Shown here: positions 8,094 to 16,022 of the stretch, piece after piece
Numbering within the stretch: position 1 is the stretch's first letter
Layout of the letters: every line of letters starts with the position of its first letter
Assembly: GCA_947629295.1 (NCBI GenBank)
Contig: CANRDH010000005.1
Span: 1 to 26,684 of the forward strand
DNA length: 26,684 bases
Source: an uncultured Clostridia bacterium
GTDB lineage: Bacteria; Bacillota; Clostridia; Oscillospirales; Acutalibacteraceae
Reading direction: 5' to 3'
Translations under genes and position numbers: made by a program
The notes under the pieces: model-generated
Told to the model about the DNA's origin: nothing
The model's input: the letters and a program-made list of their open reading frames with translations, nothing else
Databases searched by the model: none

Positions 8094-9017
8094 TTACGAA
8101 AATTTAAGATTTCCGGAATCATTTTCATGCAGTCCGTTAATAAATTCCTGTGCTGTCATTTTCCTTTTTCCCTCCGGCTGGAGCTCGGTTATTTCAATCG
8201 CACCCTCTCCGCAGGCCACAATAAACGGATTCAGAGAAAGCACCTGTCCCGGCTCTCCTTCCCCCTTCGATACAAGGGTCCTGTGAAGCTTAACCTTCTT
8301 TCCGTTAAGCTCAGCCGTTGCTCCGGGCCATGAATTAAGACCCCTTACACGGTTATGAATGCTTTGTGCGGTTTTTGAAAAATCTATTACAGACATATCC
8401 TTTGTAAGCATTCCGGCATATGTTGATTTTTCATCATCCTGCTTTTCCCTTACAAGCGTACCCTCCAAAGCGGAATGTACTACCCTTACTATAAGCTCTG
8501 CTCCCGCCTCGGAAAGCCTGTCGTGCAGCTCGTCGGCGGTTTCGTTTTTGCCTATTTCGACTTCTGTCTTCATAAGCATATCGCCCGTGTCAAGCCCTGC
8601 GTCCATATACATAGCCGTAACTCCGGTCTTGGTTTTACCGTCAATTATCGCACTCTGTATGGGGGAAGCACCCCTGTATTCCGGCAAAAGCGAAGCATGG
8701 ATATTTATACAGCCGTACTTCGGATAATCTATTATTTCCTTTGGAAGTATTTTTCCGTAAGCTGCAACAACTATCATTTCCGGCTCAAGCTCTTTCAGTA
8801 TATTCAGCGCATTGCCGTCTCTGAGTGTTGTCGGCTGATAGACCTGTAAGCCGTTTTCGAGTGCGGTCACTTTAACGGGAGGCGGCGTCAGTATAAGCTT
8901 TCTTCCCTTCGGCTTATCCGGTTGTGAAAACACCCCGACAATTTCGTTTCCGTCTTTTATAAGTGCCTTCAGACACGGTACGGCAAAATCGGGAGTTCCC
9001 ATAAATACTATTTTCAT
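8094..9017 (-). CDS. fmt: methionyl-tRNA formyltransferase
   Basis: Fmt formylates the methionine on initiator tRNA using 10-formyl-tetrahydrofolate. The 307-aa product begins MKIVFMGTPDFAVPCL, the standard N-terminus. It contains the folate-binding and catalytic segment NIHASLLPEYRGASP with Asn and His in place. The catalytic Asp is probably in the DTGDM segment near residue 143. The C-terminal OB-like tRNA-binding domain follows, with the motif RGLNSWPGA. I used the ATG at 9017 because GGGGGAT is 6 bases upstream; a TTG at 9038 overlaps def and lacks such a site. It directly follows def, the functional partner that later removes the formyl group. Confidence 0.95.
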   Translation of the reverse strand: MKIVFMGTPDFAVPCLKALIKDGNEIVGVFSQPDKPKGRKLILTPPPVKVTALENGLQVYQPTTLRDGNALNILKELEPEMIVVAAYGKILPKEIIDYPKYGCINIHASLLPEYRGASPIQSAIIDGKTKTGVTAMYMDAGLDTGDMLMKTEVEIGKNETADELHDRLSEAGAELIVRVVHSALEGTLVREKQDDEKSTYAGMLTKDMSVIDFSKTAQSIHNRVRGLNSWPGATAELNGKKVKLHRTLVSKGEGEPGQVLSLNPFIVACGEGAIEITELQPEGKRKMTAQEFINGLHENDSGNLKFS

Positions 9018-9034
9018 ATTATCCCCCGTTTTCC

Positions 9035-9502
9035 TCAATCCTTAAGCTCTGAGGGATCTATTTTCCTTATAACGTGTTCCTTAAACAGGATACCGTCAAG
9101 GTGGTCGTTTTCATGGCATATTGCCTTTGCAAGAAGCCCCTCTGCATTAAGCGTAAACTTATCTCCGCATCTGTTATATGCGTTAACGGTAACATACATG
9201 GGACGAACTGTTATCCCAAATTCACCCGGGCAGGAAAGACAGCCCTCGCTGCCTTCCTGAGTGCCCTTTGTCTTTACAATTTTCGGATTTATAAATTCCA
9301 GCTTTCCGTCACCTACATCAATGACAAAGATCCTGCGGAGTATCCCTACCTGCGGTGCGGCAATTCCCACTCCCTCATTTTTTACCATGGTTTCGTACAT
9401 ATCGTCAAGCAGGACCGCAAGCTTTTCGTCAAATTTTTCCACAGGACGGCAAACCTTTGTCAAAATGGGGTCGCCCTCTTTTACTATATTTCTTATAGCC
9501 AT
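9035..9502 (-). CDS. def: peptide deformylase
   Basis: Peptide deformylase removes the N-formyl group from new proteins using a bound metal, usually Fe2+. The 155-aa protein has all three class motifs: GVGIAAPQVG (near residue 44), EGCLSCPG (near 88) and the metal-binding helix CHENDHLDG (near 130), with both His residues and the catalytic Glu. The start at ATG 9502 has GGAGG 6 bases upstream; longer in-frame extensions toward 9574 run into the priA end and look unlike the family. It is 49 bases after priA and partly overlaps the ribosome binding region of fmt. Order priA-def-fmt is conserved in Firmicutes. Confidence 0.95.
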   Translation of the reverse strand: MAIRNIVKEGDPILTKVCRPVEKFDEKLAVLLDDMYETMVKNEGVGIAAPQVGILRRIFVIDVGDGKLEFINPKIVKTKGTQEGSEGCLSCPGEFGITVRPMYVTVNAYNRCGDKFTLNAEGLLAKAICHENDHLDGILFKEHVIRKIDPSELKD

Positions 9503-9551
9503 AACATCCTCCAAATATATCGGCGCTAAATCGCGCATTTTATTCTTAATT

Positions 9552-11993
9552 CTACATAATGCTGTCGGGGTCAATATCTACGTAAGCGGAAACAGTTGAA
9601 AAGCTTCTGTTATTTCCGAGGTCTGTAAGCAGCTCCGACATCATCACCCTGAATCTTCTACAGTTTTTGAATTTTATAATTATTCTGAAACGGTACTTTC
9701 CGCCCATTTTTGAAATATAAGCAGGTGAAGGTCCCATAACACGAAGCGGCAGTTCGGAATATACTTCTTTGGCAGCAGCCTTCAGTCTGTCTGTAAAATA
9801 ATCAGCCGCGTCATGTGCTTTTTGTTTATCCTCCGAAGAAAAGGCAACAACACCGATATCCGCAAAGGGCGGATAAAGCATTGTGCGCCGAAGCGCTATT
9901 TCGGCGTTGAAAAATTCATCATAATTCTGTGCGGCGGCAAATTCTATTATGGGATTTTCAGGCTCATAGGTCTGAATTATAGCCCTGCCCTCAATACCGC
10001 CTCTGCCCGAGCGGCCCACCACCTGTGTAAGAAGCGAAAATGTACGCTCGTAGCTTCTGAAATCATCGCAGTGCAGCATACTGTCCGCCGACAAAACTCC
10101 GACAAGGGTAACATTGGGAAAATCAAGCCCCTTTGCAACCATCTGTGTACCAAGCATTATATCATACTTACCGTTACGAAAATCACCCAGTTTTTTTTCA
10201 TATGCATATCTTTGCATGGTTGAATCGGTATCAAGACGGAGTATTCTTGCATCGGGGAAAAACTCCTGTATCTCCTGCTCCGCTTTTTGCGTTCCCACAC
10301 CCGAATATCTGAGCTTATCCGAGCCGCAGGACGGGCATTTGTCGGGTGCAGGTATACTGTACCCGCAATAATGACACATAAGTCTGCTGTTTGCGCTGTG
10401 AAATGTAAGCGATATCGAGCAATTCGGGCAGGAAATAACCTCATTGCAGGAGCGGCACGCCACGAAGGTATTATGCCCTCTGCGGTTGAGAAGTATTATC
10501 GACTGATGATTGTATTCAAGATTTTCCTCAATAGCCTCAATCAAAACCGAGCTGTATCCCGAATTATTCCCCTGGTCATGCTCTCTGTTCATATCCGCGG
10601 TTATGACATGGGGAAGTCTTGCATTTCCGTAACGCTTATCCAGCCTGCTGAGAAGATATCTTCCGCTTTGTGCATAATAACAGCTTTCCACAGACGGCGT
10701 CGCCGATGAAAGAACAAGCGGACATTTGCTCAAAAGACAGCGGTATTTTGCAAGCTCCCTTGCATGAAATCTCGGTGACGCCGAGGATTTATAGCTGTAT
10801 TCCTGCTCCTCGTCCATTACTATAAGTCCGAGATTTTCCATGGGGGCAAATATCGCCGAGCGCGTTCCGACCGCAATATCAGCCTCGCCGTTTTTTACTC
10901 TGCGCCATTCCTCAAGCCTTTTTCCGAGTGATAATCCGCTATGAAATACTGCCACCTTTTTCCCGTATCTTGCCGTGAATTTCGCCAGAAGCTGAGGCGT
11001 CAGGGATATTTCGGGTACCATGCATATTACACCCTTGCCGTCCTCGTTCGCTTTGTCGATAAGCTTCATAAAAACGGAGGTTTTTCCGCTTCCGGTAACG
11101 CCGTAAAGAAGAGACACGGACGGTTTTCCGCTGAGGTATTGCCCTAACAGATCGTTATAGCATTTTTCCTGCTGATTTGTCAGAATTATATCCTTCCTAT
11201 CGGTTTCGGACCCCGCGGTAAAATCCGGCTTTGGAGGCTCCGCATCAAAATACTCACATATTCCCTTTTTGACAAGATTATCGGCAACGGAAATACCGAC
11301 GCCTGTAAAATAACACACCTCCTTGACGGAGGCTTCACCTATATTGCCGAGTACTCTCAACACTTCCTCCTGTGAGGGAGTATATTTCCTCTCAGGTACT
11401 TCTCCCCTGAGTCTTATCATTTTCACTGTCACATCGGCAATGCGTTTTTTTACCGTTTCGGTTTTGCTTATAATTCCCTTATCAACAAGGCTGTCAAGAA
11501 CAGACTCATCCTTCATTGAAAGGGCTTTCAGTATCAAATCCTGCCTTACCGGTTTTTTTCTTGATGAAAGATATTCCACCGCCCGGATTTCGTCGGAGCT
11601 GAGAAGAAATCCCGATATATCTGTATTTTTATCTATACCGTAGCTGTATGTAAGCTTAACGGATAAGCCTGTCGGGAGCATTGCCGTATATGCGTCAAAA
11701 TACGTGCAATAGCATCGCTCCTTGACAAATTCGCCCAGTGACAGCAGTTCCGGGGTAAGTACCGGTTTATTGTCTATAAGCTGAGAAATTTCTTTCAGAC
11801 CGGATACATCCTCAGTTTTACTAAGGTGCATCACCATTCCCTGTCTGAGTCCGTGCCCAAAGCTTACCTTTACACGGCAGCCTTCCTGTATTTTATCTCT
11901 CATTCCTTCCGGAACCGCATATGTGTACAGCTTATCATAGCTGTATTTGGTCTTTTCAACAGCAACGGACGCAGTCAAAAAACTGTCATTCAT
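9552..11993 (-). CDS. priA: primosomal protein N' (replication restart helicase PriA)
   Basis: PriA is a 3'-to-5' superfamily 2 helicase that recognises stalled forks and reloads the replicative helicase. The 813-aa protein has an N-terminal DNA-binding region (about 1-200), a Walker A motif GVTGSGKT (298-305) and the Walker B segment VMDEEQEYSYK. A zinc-binding insert with four CxxC-type pairs follows, beginning CRSCNEVISCPNCS and ending KCPSCGSDKL. A helicase C domain comes next, with QVVGRSGRGG. Its ATG overlaps the last 8 bases of rpoZ, so translation is coupled. In B. subtilis coaBC lies between rpoZ and priA; no such gene is present here. Somewhat longer linkers apart, no defect is seen. 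Confidence 0.95.
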   Translation of the reverse strand: MNDSFLTASVAVEKTKYSYDKLYTYAVPEGMRDKIQEGCRVKVSFGHGLRQGMVMHLSKTEDVSGLKEISQLIDNKPVLTPELLSLGEFVKERCYCTYFDAYTAMLPTGLSVKLTYSYGIDKNTDISGFLLSSDEIRAVEYLSSRKKPVRQDLILKALSMKDESVLDSLVDKGIISKTETVKKRIADVTVKMIRLRGEVPERKYTPSQEEVLRVLGNIGEASVKEVCYFTGVGISVADNLVKKGICEYFDAEPPKPDFTAGSETDRKDIILTNQQEKCYNDLLGQYLSGKPSVSLLYGVTGSGKTSVFMKLIDKANEDGKGVICMVPEISLTPQLLAKFTARYGKKVAVFHSGLSLGKRLEEWRRVKNGEADIAVGTRSAIFAPMENLGLIVMDEEQEYSYKSSASPRFHARELAKYRCLLSKCPLVLSSATPSVESCYYAQSGRYLLSRLDKRYGNARLPHVITADMNREHDQGNNSGYSSVLIEAIEENLEYNHQSIILLNRRGHNTFVACRSCNEVISCPNCSISLTFHSANSRLMCHYCGYSIPAPDKCPSCGSDKLRYSGVGTQKAEQEIQEFFPDARILRLDTDSTMQRYAYEKKLGDFRNGKYDIMLGTQMVAKGLDFPNVTLVGVLSADSMLHCDDFRSYERTFSLLTQVVGRSGRGGIEGRAIIQTYEPENPIIEFAAAQNYDEFFNAEIALRRTMLYPPFADIGVVAFSSEDKQKAHDAADYFTDRLKAAAKEVYSELPLRVMGPSPAYISKMGGKYRFRIIIKFKNCRRFRVMMSELLTDLGNNRSFSTVSAYVDIDPDSIM

Positions 11994-12201
11994 TTATATC
12001 CGGCTCAAGGATAGCATATTTATGCTCCTTAAATTCCTCAACAGCCACGATAACCGGCTTATCGTATACCTTTCCCTTATCGTTCTGCATATCGTCCGTT
12101 ATCTCCCTTGCCCTCTTTGCAACTGCGATCGCAAGTGCATATTTACTCATCTTACCTGCAAAAATATCGTCCACCGACGGTCTTGTATAATGCTCATACA
12201 T
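11986..12201 (-). CDS. rpoZ: DNA-directed RNA polymerase omega subunit
   Basis: Omega is the small RNA polymerase subunit that stabilises the beta' subunit. The 71-aa protein carries the expected segments: an N-terminal RPSVDDI, then KYALAIAVAKRAREI near residues 20-34, and a C-terminal KPVIVAVEEF. These match the RpoZ fold in short Gram-positive versions. It lies 23 bases downstream of gmk and overlaps priA by 8 bases. The gmk-rpoZ pair is conserved in nearly all Firmicutes, which supports the call despite the short length. Confidence 0.92.
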   Translation of the reverse strand: MYEHYTRPSVDDIFAGKMSKYALAIAVAKRAREITDDMQNDKGKVYDKPVIVAVEEFKEHKYAILEPDINE

Positions 12202-12224
12202 AATAATATCTCCTTTTCCTGATT

Positions 12225-12812
12225 TTATATCTCAAAGCCCGATCTTTCCGACCTGAGCTTTTCCGCCGTTATAATAGCTTTTACATTTTTAACGCAGTCC
12301 TCAAGCGAATCATTCACAACAACATAGTCGTAGTTCCTTGCAAGCACAAGCTCCTCCCCTGCCCTTTTCATACGCCTTTGGACATTTTCCTCCGTTTCGG
12401 TTCCTCTGCCGCGAAGCCGCTTTTCGAGTATCTCCATGGACGGAGGCATGATAAAAATGCTTACACAGTCCGGAACAGCCTTTTTTACTATTTCACAGCC
12501 CTGCACCTCTATTTCAAGAATGACATCCTTGCCATCCTTTCTCCAGTCGTCAACTGGCTTTTTGGGAGTACCGTAATAATTTTCAAGATACTGTGCATAT
12601 TCAATAAAGCCCCCCTCTTCTATCATTCTTTCAAACTGCTCACGCTCATAAAAATAATACTCTCTGCCGTTTTCTTCCTTACCTCTCGGTGCCCTTGTCG
12701 TTGCGGAAATAGAAAGACGTATATTTTCATCCTTTATAAGCTCAGAAGCAACGCTTCCCTTTCCGGCACCCGCAGGTCCCGATATCACCAACAAAAGTCC
12801 GTTATTTTTCAT
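12225..12812 (-). CDS. gmk: guanylate kinase
   Basis: Guanylate kinase converts GMP to GDP with ATP, which is required for GTP and dGTP synthesis. The 195-aa product has the P-loop GPAGAGKGS near residues 12-20; most family members have Ser where this has Ala in the third position, a mild change. SATTRAPRGKEENGREYYF (near 36-54) is the GMP-binding region. EIEVQGCE near 100 and the lid arginines RLRGRG near 133 follow. The start at 12812 lies inside the last codons of remA (11-base overlap) with GAGGAT just upstream, so the two genes are translationally coupled. Confidence 0.95.
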   Translation of the reverse strand: MKNNGLLLVISGPAGAGKGSVASELIKDENIRLSISATTRAPRGKEENGREYYFYEREQFERMIEEGGFIEYAQYLENYYGTPKKPVDDWRKDGKDVILEIEVQGCEIVKKAVPDCVSIFIMPPSMEILEKRLRGRGTETEENVQRRMKRAGEELVLARNYDYVVVNDSLEDCVKNVKAIITAEKLRSERSGFEI

Positions 12813-13071
12813 AATCCTCTTCCTCTCCGGCGCTGTCCGTACCGCTTATCCTGTGTGCAAGCGTCTCCGCTGAAATTGCAGACAGCACTATATGACCGCT
12901 GTCCATAACAATAACGGATTTTGTTTTTCTTCCGCAGGTTGCGTCGATAAGCATATGTCTTTCCCTTGCGCTCTGCATTATTCTTTTAACCGGAGAAGCC
13001 TCCGGCGCAACTATCGTTATCACCCTTGAGGCTGAAAGCATATTGCCGTATCCGATATTTATAAGCAGCAT
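12802..13071 (-). CDS. remA: RemA/DUF370 family regulatory protein
   Basis: RemA (YlzA) is a small DNA-binding protein that activates matrix and osmoprotection genes in B. subtilis; its targets in Clostridia are not defined by this sequence. The 89-aa protein begins MLLINIGYGNMLSASRVITI and continues with IVAPEASPVKR, DATCGRKTKSVIVMDSGH and a C-terminal acidic tail. This matches RemA in order and length (89 aa in B. subtilis). The ATG at 13071 has GGAG 9 bases upstream; an upstream in-frame extension to 13113 is unlike the family. It sits between yicC and gmk, exactly the Bacillus arrangement. Confidence 0.92.
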   Translation of the reverse strand: MLLINIGYGNMLSASRVITIVAPEASPVKRIMQSARERHMLIDATCGRKTKSVIVMDSGHIVLSAISAETLAHRISGTDSAGEEEDYEK

Positions 13072-13122
13072 AAAATCAACTCCAAATACTGTGATCACCC
13101 TGAATTTAAACACCCGGGCAGG

Positions 13123-14001
13123 TTATTCAATATTCTGAATCTGCTCCCTGATCTTCTCTATTTCGGATTTTATATCCACTACCTTATGTGCAAGCTCAGC
13201 GTCACTTATTTTAGAACCGATAGTATTTGCCTCTCTGTTCATTTCCTGCACTATAAAATCAAGCTTTCTTCCGACTGCTTCGCTTCCTGCAAGCATACCC
13301 TTGAGCTGATCTATATGGCTTCTGAGCCTGACTGTTTCCTCATCAACCGCTGTCTTATCGGCAAAAATCGCCGCCTCTGTAAGTATTCTCTGAGGGTCAA
13401 TCGCCGTTTCACCGAGTATCTCATTTAATCTTGCGAGAAGCTTATTGCGATACTCCTCGACCATCTGCGGATATCTTTGCTCTATAAAGCTCACCAGATT
13501 TATGATAGTATCGCATCTTTCAAGCACATCATCCCTGAGCTTTTCACCTTCACGCTCACGCATTGCAACAAAAGCCTCAAGTGCCTGTCTTCCCGTCTGC
13601 TCGACTATTGCACAAAGCTTTTCCTCATCCTCGGGAGCCTTGCGTACCGTAAAAATATCGCTGTATTTTGCAAGAAGTGAAACTGTTATATCATCCTCGA
13701 GGTCATAGCTGTCACGAAGTTCCCTTAAAGCATTAACATATCCCGCAGCAAGTGAATGATTAAGGCTGACGTCTGCTGCCACTTCGTCATCCGACTCTAT
13801 TGATACGAAAACATCAATTTTTCCTCTTGTAACATATTCGGACACCAAATTTTTTATGGTTTCCTCTATAAAGCCACAGCCTCTCGGTGTACGGCACTGA
13901 AGCTCGAAAAATCGGTGATTTACAGATTTTATCTCAATTACAATCCTTCTGCCCTCAACGATGCCCTCGAATCTGCCGTAGCCTGTCATACTTTTTATCA
14001 T
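13123..14001 (-). CDS. yicC: YicC/YloC family endoribonuclease
   Basis: YicC proteins are now regarded as endoribonucleases; the E. coli member acts on small RNA RyhB. The 292-aa product begins MIKSMTGYGRF, the family signature. It has an N-terminal domain with IEIKSVNHRFFE near residue 30 and a C-terminal DUF1732 helical region. That region includes RLRSHIDQLKGML and VGRKLDFIVQEMNREANTI, ending in a charged helix. I chose the ATG at 14001 by homology; its ribosome binding site is weak (AAAGATGG). A TTG at 14022 has no better site. It is the first gene of the long minus-strand cluster, about 57 bases from a sigma-A-like promoter. Confidence 0.92.
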   Translation of the reverse strand: MIKSMTGYGRFEGIVEGRRIVIEIKSVNHRFFELQCRTPRGCGFIEETIKNLVSEYVTRGKIDVFVSIESDDEVAADVSLNHSLAAGYVNALRELRDSYDLEDDITVSLLAKYSDIFTVRKAPEDEEKLCAIVEQTGRQALEAFVAMREREGEKLRDDVLERCDTIINLVSFIEQRYPQMVEEYRNKLLARLNEILGETAIDPQRILTEAAIFADKTAVDEETVRLRSHIDQLKGMLAGSEAVGRKLDFIVQEMNREANTIGSKISDAELAHKVVDIKSEIEKIREQIQNIE

Positions 14002-14057
14002 AACAAACCATCTTTCGCACAATATTCAAGCATACAAAATATACCTGTCAACAATAT

Positions 14058-14087
14058 ATTTTACCAATTTTTAAGGCTGTTTGTCAA
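14058..14087 (-). promoter_or_regulatory. sigma-A-type promoter for the yicC-to-spoVM cluster
   Basis: On the minus strand TTGACA (14087-14082) is followed after 18 bases by TAAAAT (14063-14058). A TG one base before the -10 gives an extended -10. Transcription would start near 14050, leaving about 50 bases before yicC. Both boxes are near consensus. A second TTGACA starts at 14051 but has only a poor -10. Confidence 0.7.
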
Positions 14088-14174
14088 CCACATATAAATC
14101 ACTTATTTTGTATTAACGGAGCCGATGAAATTTTCTGTGCTTTTGCCATTCACTTTACAAAAATCATAATAAAT

Positions 14175-14282
14175 TTACAAATTATTACATCTCAAAGTAC
14201 TGTACAAAGCGGCTGTAGGTTTGCTGCCGTAAGGGAAATGATAACCTAATGCCTCATACAGATAACCATTATAATATTTTTA
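14175..14282 (-). pseudogene. short coding-like remnant, family not recognised
   Basis: One minus-strand frame reads for 35 codons between stops. It includes YNGYLYEALGYHFPYGSKP and ends at TAA 14175-14177. The composition, rich in Tyr and Gly with balanced residues, looks like a piece of a folded protein rather than chance AT-rich sequence. There is no start codon or ribosome binding site. I cannot name the family. It lies near another decayed fragment at 14319-14405 on the same strand, so both may be debris of one lost gene or of two. Confidence 0.3.
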
Positions 14283-14318
14283 TATATCTTCCTGTTTCTA
14301 CCCTATAGTTTGATTAAT

Positions 14319-14405
14319 TCATGGAAGTACAAGTATAAGCCTGATCCGGTTGAACATTTGCCTTAATTCCGATACAGCTTTAGCTGCAATGGTATCAAAC
14401 CCCAT
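14319..14405 (-). pseudogene. remnant of a SLOG/DUF1273 (YpsA-like) protein
   Basis: The minus strand encodes 28 residues, MGFDTIAAKAVSELRQMFNR followed by IRLILVLP, then TGA. This resembles the segment GALGFDTLAA...IRLILVLPC near the nucleotide-binding loop of DUF1273 SLOG-family proteins, as I recall it. Family proteins are about 150-200 residues; only this core is left and the frame closes right after LVLP. No upstream SLOG sequence was found in the next 150 bases. I regard it as a decayed gene fragment. The resemblance is from memory of the family, not a search. Confidence 0.5.
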
Positions 14406-14672
14406 AACTTAAAAAATTATTTGACGGTTGGGCAAGCTTGTCCGTAAATCAAAAATCTGCTGTTCTGAAAATGATTTGTGTTATGAATGAAAAACGATAA
14501 AAAAACAAAAAATAAGAGAAGCGGGAAATAAATCTGCTTCTCCTATTATAAAAAAATAAATACCGAAAATATCTCAATTAAAATTATGTAATATATACTT
14601 AAATTTGATATAAAAAAATTTTTCCCATATTCAATCCGTAATTATCGGTAATAATAATTATGAGGGGGTGAA
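14406..14672. other. gene-poor, AT-rich gap upstream of spoIVB
   Basis: No gene is supported here. It holds an A/T-rich stretch, a near-palindrome around a central AAGCTT at 14430-14443, and the minus-strand hairpin with T-run listed separately. Just before spoIVB is the AGGGGGTGA ribosome binding site (about 14663-14671). I could not identify a convincing sporulation sigma-factor promoter, although spoIVB in Bacillus is read by sigma-F and sigma-G. Confidence 0.5.
14497..14543 (-). terminator. intrinsic terminator-like hairpin on the minus strand
   Basis: GAGAAGC (14516-14522) pairs with GCTTCTC (14536-14542) around a 13-base loop. On the minus strand the stem is followed by a T-rich run interrupted by one A and one G (14515-14497). 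No intact minus-strand gene lies upstream, because spoIVB is on the plus strand. It may be left over from a lost gene or may stop antisense transcription out of spoIVB. Confidence 0.5.
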
Positions 14673-14675
14673 ATT

Positions 14676-15896
14676 ATCAGAAAATTTTTTAAATCTCTGA
14701 CGGCATATATTGCCGCTTTATCACTGCTTACCCTCGGAGTGGGCTCAGCTGCGGCTTATCTCACTCCCGACGAGCTTTCAATCAGCCCCGACAGTGAAGT
14801 TAGCTTTTGCTCGTTTCCCGTTTCAATCAGATATGATACGGCAGACGCTTCATCAGATATGTCCTCAGACGGAAATACCACCGCACAAATTATGCTTTTC
14901 GGCTCGGTTCCTGTAAAAAACGTTAATGTTAATTTCACACAACGCAAAACAGTTACACTTGGAGGAGAGCCGTTCGGCATAAGATTGTATACCGACGGAT
15001 TGGTCGTCGCCCAGACTTCCGATGTTCCGACTCCGCAGGGAAATAAAAATCCTGCGAATGAAGCGGGAATATGCAGCGGCGATATTGTAACCTCCGTCGA
15101 CGGAACACAGCTCAGAACAAACGAACAGCTTATGGATATTGTTGAAAAAAGCGGCGGCGGGTCGATAAGTATCTCTGCTTTGCATAACGGCGAAAAATAT
15201 AACACCGTAATAACACCCGCATGGGATATACAGCTGAAGAGCTACCGCGTCGGACTGTGGGTTCGTGACAGCTGCGCCGGGATCGGTACAATAACCTTTA
15301 CAGATAAGGAAAACAGTACCTTTGCCGGACTCGGACACGGAATAAGCGACAGCGAAAGCGGCAGTATCATGCCTCTTGCTCAAGGAGATATAGTAACTGC
15401 CAATATCGCCTCCGTCGATAAAAGCGTCGGCGGTTATCCCGGCTCGCTCTGCGGATTTTTTTCGGACAATCATCCCATAGGTACAATTACCGCAAATGAT
15501 GAATGCGGTATCTACGGAGAGCTCAGCGGCAGCGTCTTCAGCGACGGTAAGGATATACCCGTTGCGTTTCGTCAGGAGGTCGTAAGAGGAAATGCTCAGA
15601 TATGTACAACCATTTCCGGCAGTACTCCCGAATTCTATGATATCGAAATAGAGGATATAAGCTATAACAATGTCAATATTACCAAAAATATGGTAATTAA
15701 AATAACAGATGAAGAGCTTCTTGAAAAAACTGGCGGAATTGTACAGGGCATGAGCGGAAGTCCGATCATACAAAACGGAAGGCTTGTAGGAGCCGTTACT
15801 CATGTGTTTATCAATGACCCTTCACACGGATATGCTATTTTCGCGGAAAATATGACAGAATTCAACAACACTTTTGTACAAAAGAAAACAAATTAA
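14676..15896 (+). CDS. spoIVB: SpoIVB peptidase (S55 family), non-canonical start
   Basis: SpoIVB is a serine protease secreted from the forespore that triggers pro-sigma-K processing. The protein has an N-terminal membrane anchor or signal (KSLTAYIAALSLLTLGVGSA), a PDZ domain (about 85-180) and the S55 domain. Counted from this start, the likely triad is His221 (GLGHGISD), Asp345 (KITD) and Ser360 (VQGMSGSPII), spaced as in B. subtilis. No ATG, GTG or TTG precedes the anchor in frame: the first is GTG 14739, inside the hydrophobic segment. The strong site AGGGGGTGA at 14663-14671 points instead to ATT 14673 or ATC 14676. I chose ATC for its 7-base spacing from the G-run. It precedes spo0A, a conserved pair. 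Confidence 0.9.
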   Translation: MRKFFKSLTAYIAALSLLTLGVGSAAAYLTPDELSISPDSEVSFCSFPVSIRYDTADASSDMSSDGNTTAQIMLFGSVPVKNVNVNFTQRKTVTLGGEPFGIRLYTDGLVVAQTSDVPTPQGNKNPANEAGICSGDIVTSVDGTQLRTNEQLMDIVEKSGGGSISISALHNGEKYNTVITPAWDIQLKSYRVGLWVRDSCAGIGTITFTDKENSTFAGLGHGISDSESGSIMPLAQGDIVTANIASVDKSVGGYPGSLCGFFSDNHPIGTITANDECGIYGELSGSVFSDGKDIPVAFRQEVVRGNAQICTTISGSTPEFYDIEIEDISYNNVNITKNMVIKITDEELLEKTGGIVQGMSGSPIIQNGRLVGAVTHVFINDPSHGYAIFAENMTEFNNTFVQKKTN

Positions 15897-15959
15897 CTCT
15901 GTCAAATTTGGTAAATCAATAAAATTTTAATTTTTTATAAATTCCCTCAAAATAAACTC

Positions 15960-15988
15960 TTGCCAAATATGGTAATTTATGGTAATAT
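15960..15988 (+). promoter_or_regulatory. candidate promoter of spo0A
   Basis: TTGCCA (15960-15965) and TAATAT (15983-15988) are 17 bases apart, about 34 bases before the spo0A start. The word TGGTAA occurs within this promoter twice and once more at about 15910, so a repeated operator is possible. I did not find a clear sigma-H promoter or 0A box. Confidence 0.5.
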
Positions 15989-16022
15989 AATATCATCAAA
16001 AAAACTTACGGGGGAATTAACC

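Noticed and set aside
14046..14051. Second TTGACA as a tandem promoter for yicC
   Set aside because: No good -10 box is found 16-18 bases downstream.
14430..14443. Near-palindrome around AAGCTT as an operator
   Set aside because: It is short, imperfect, and not next to a promoter I can support.
14865..15803. 312-codon minus-strand open frame opposite spoIVB
   Set aside because: It lies antisense to spoIVB, whose catalytic motifs are intact, and has no recognisable domain.
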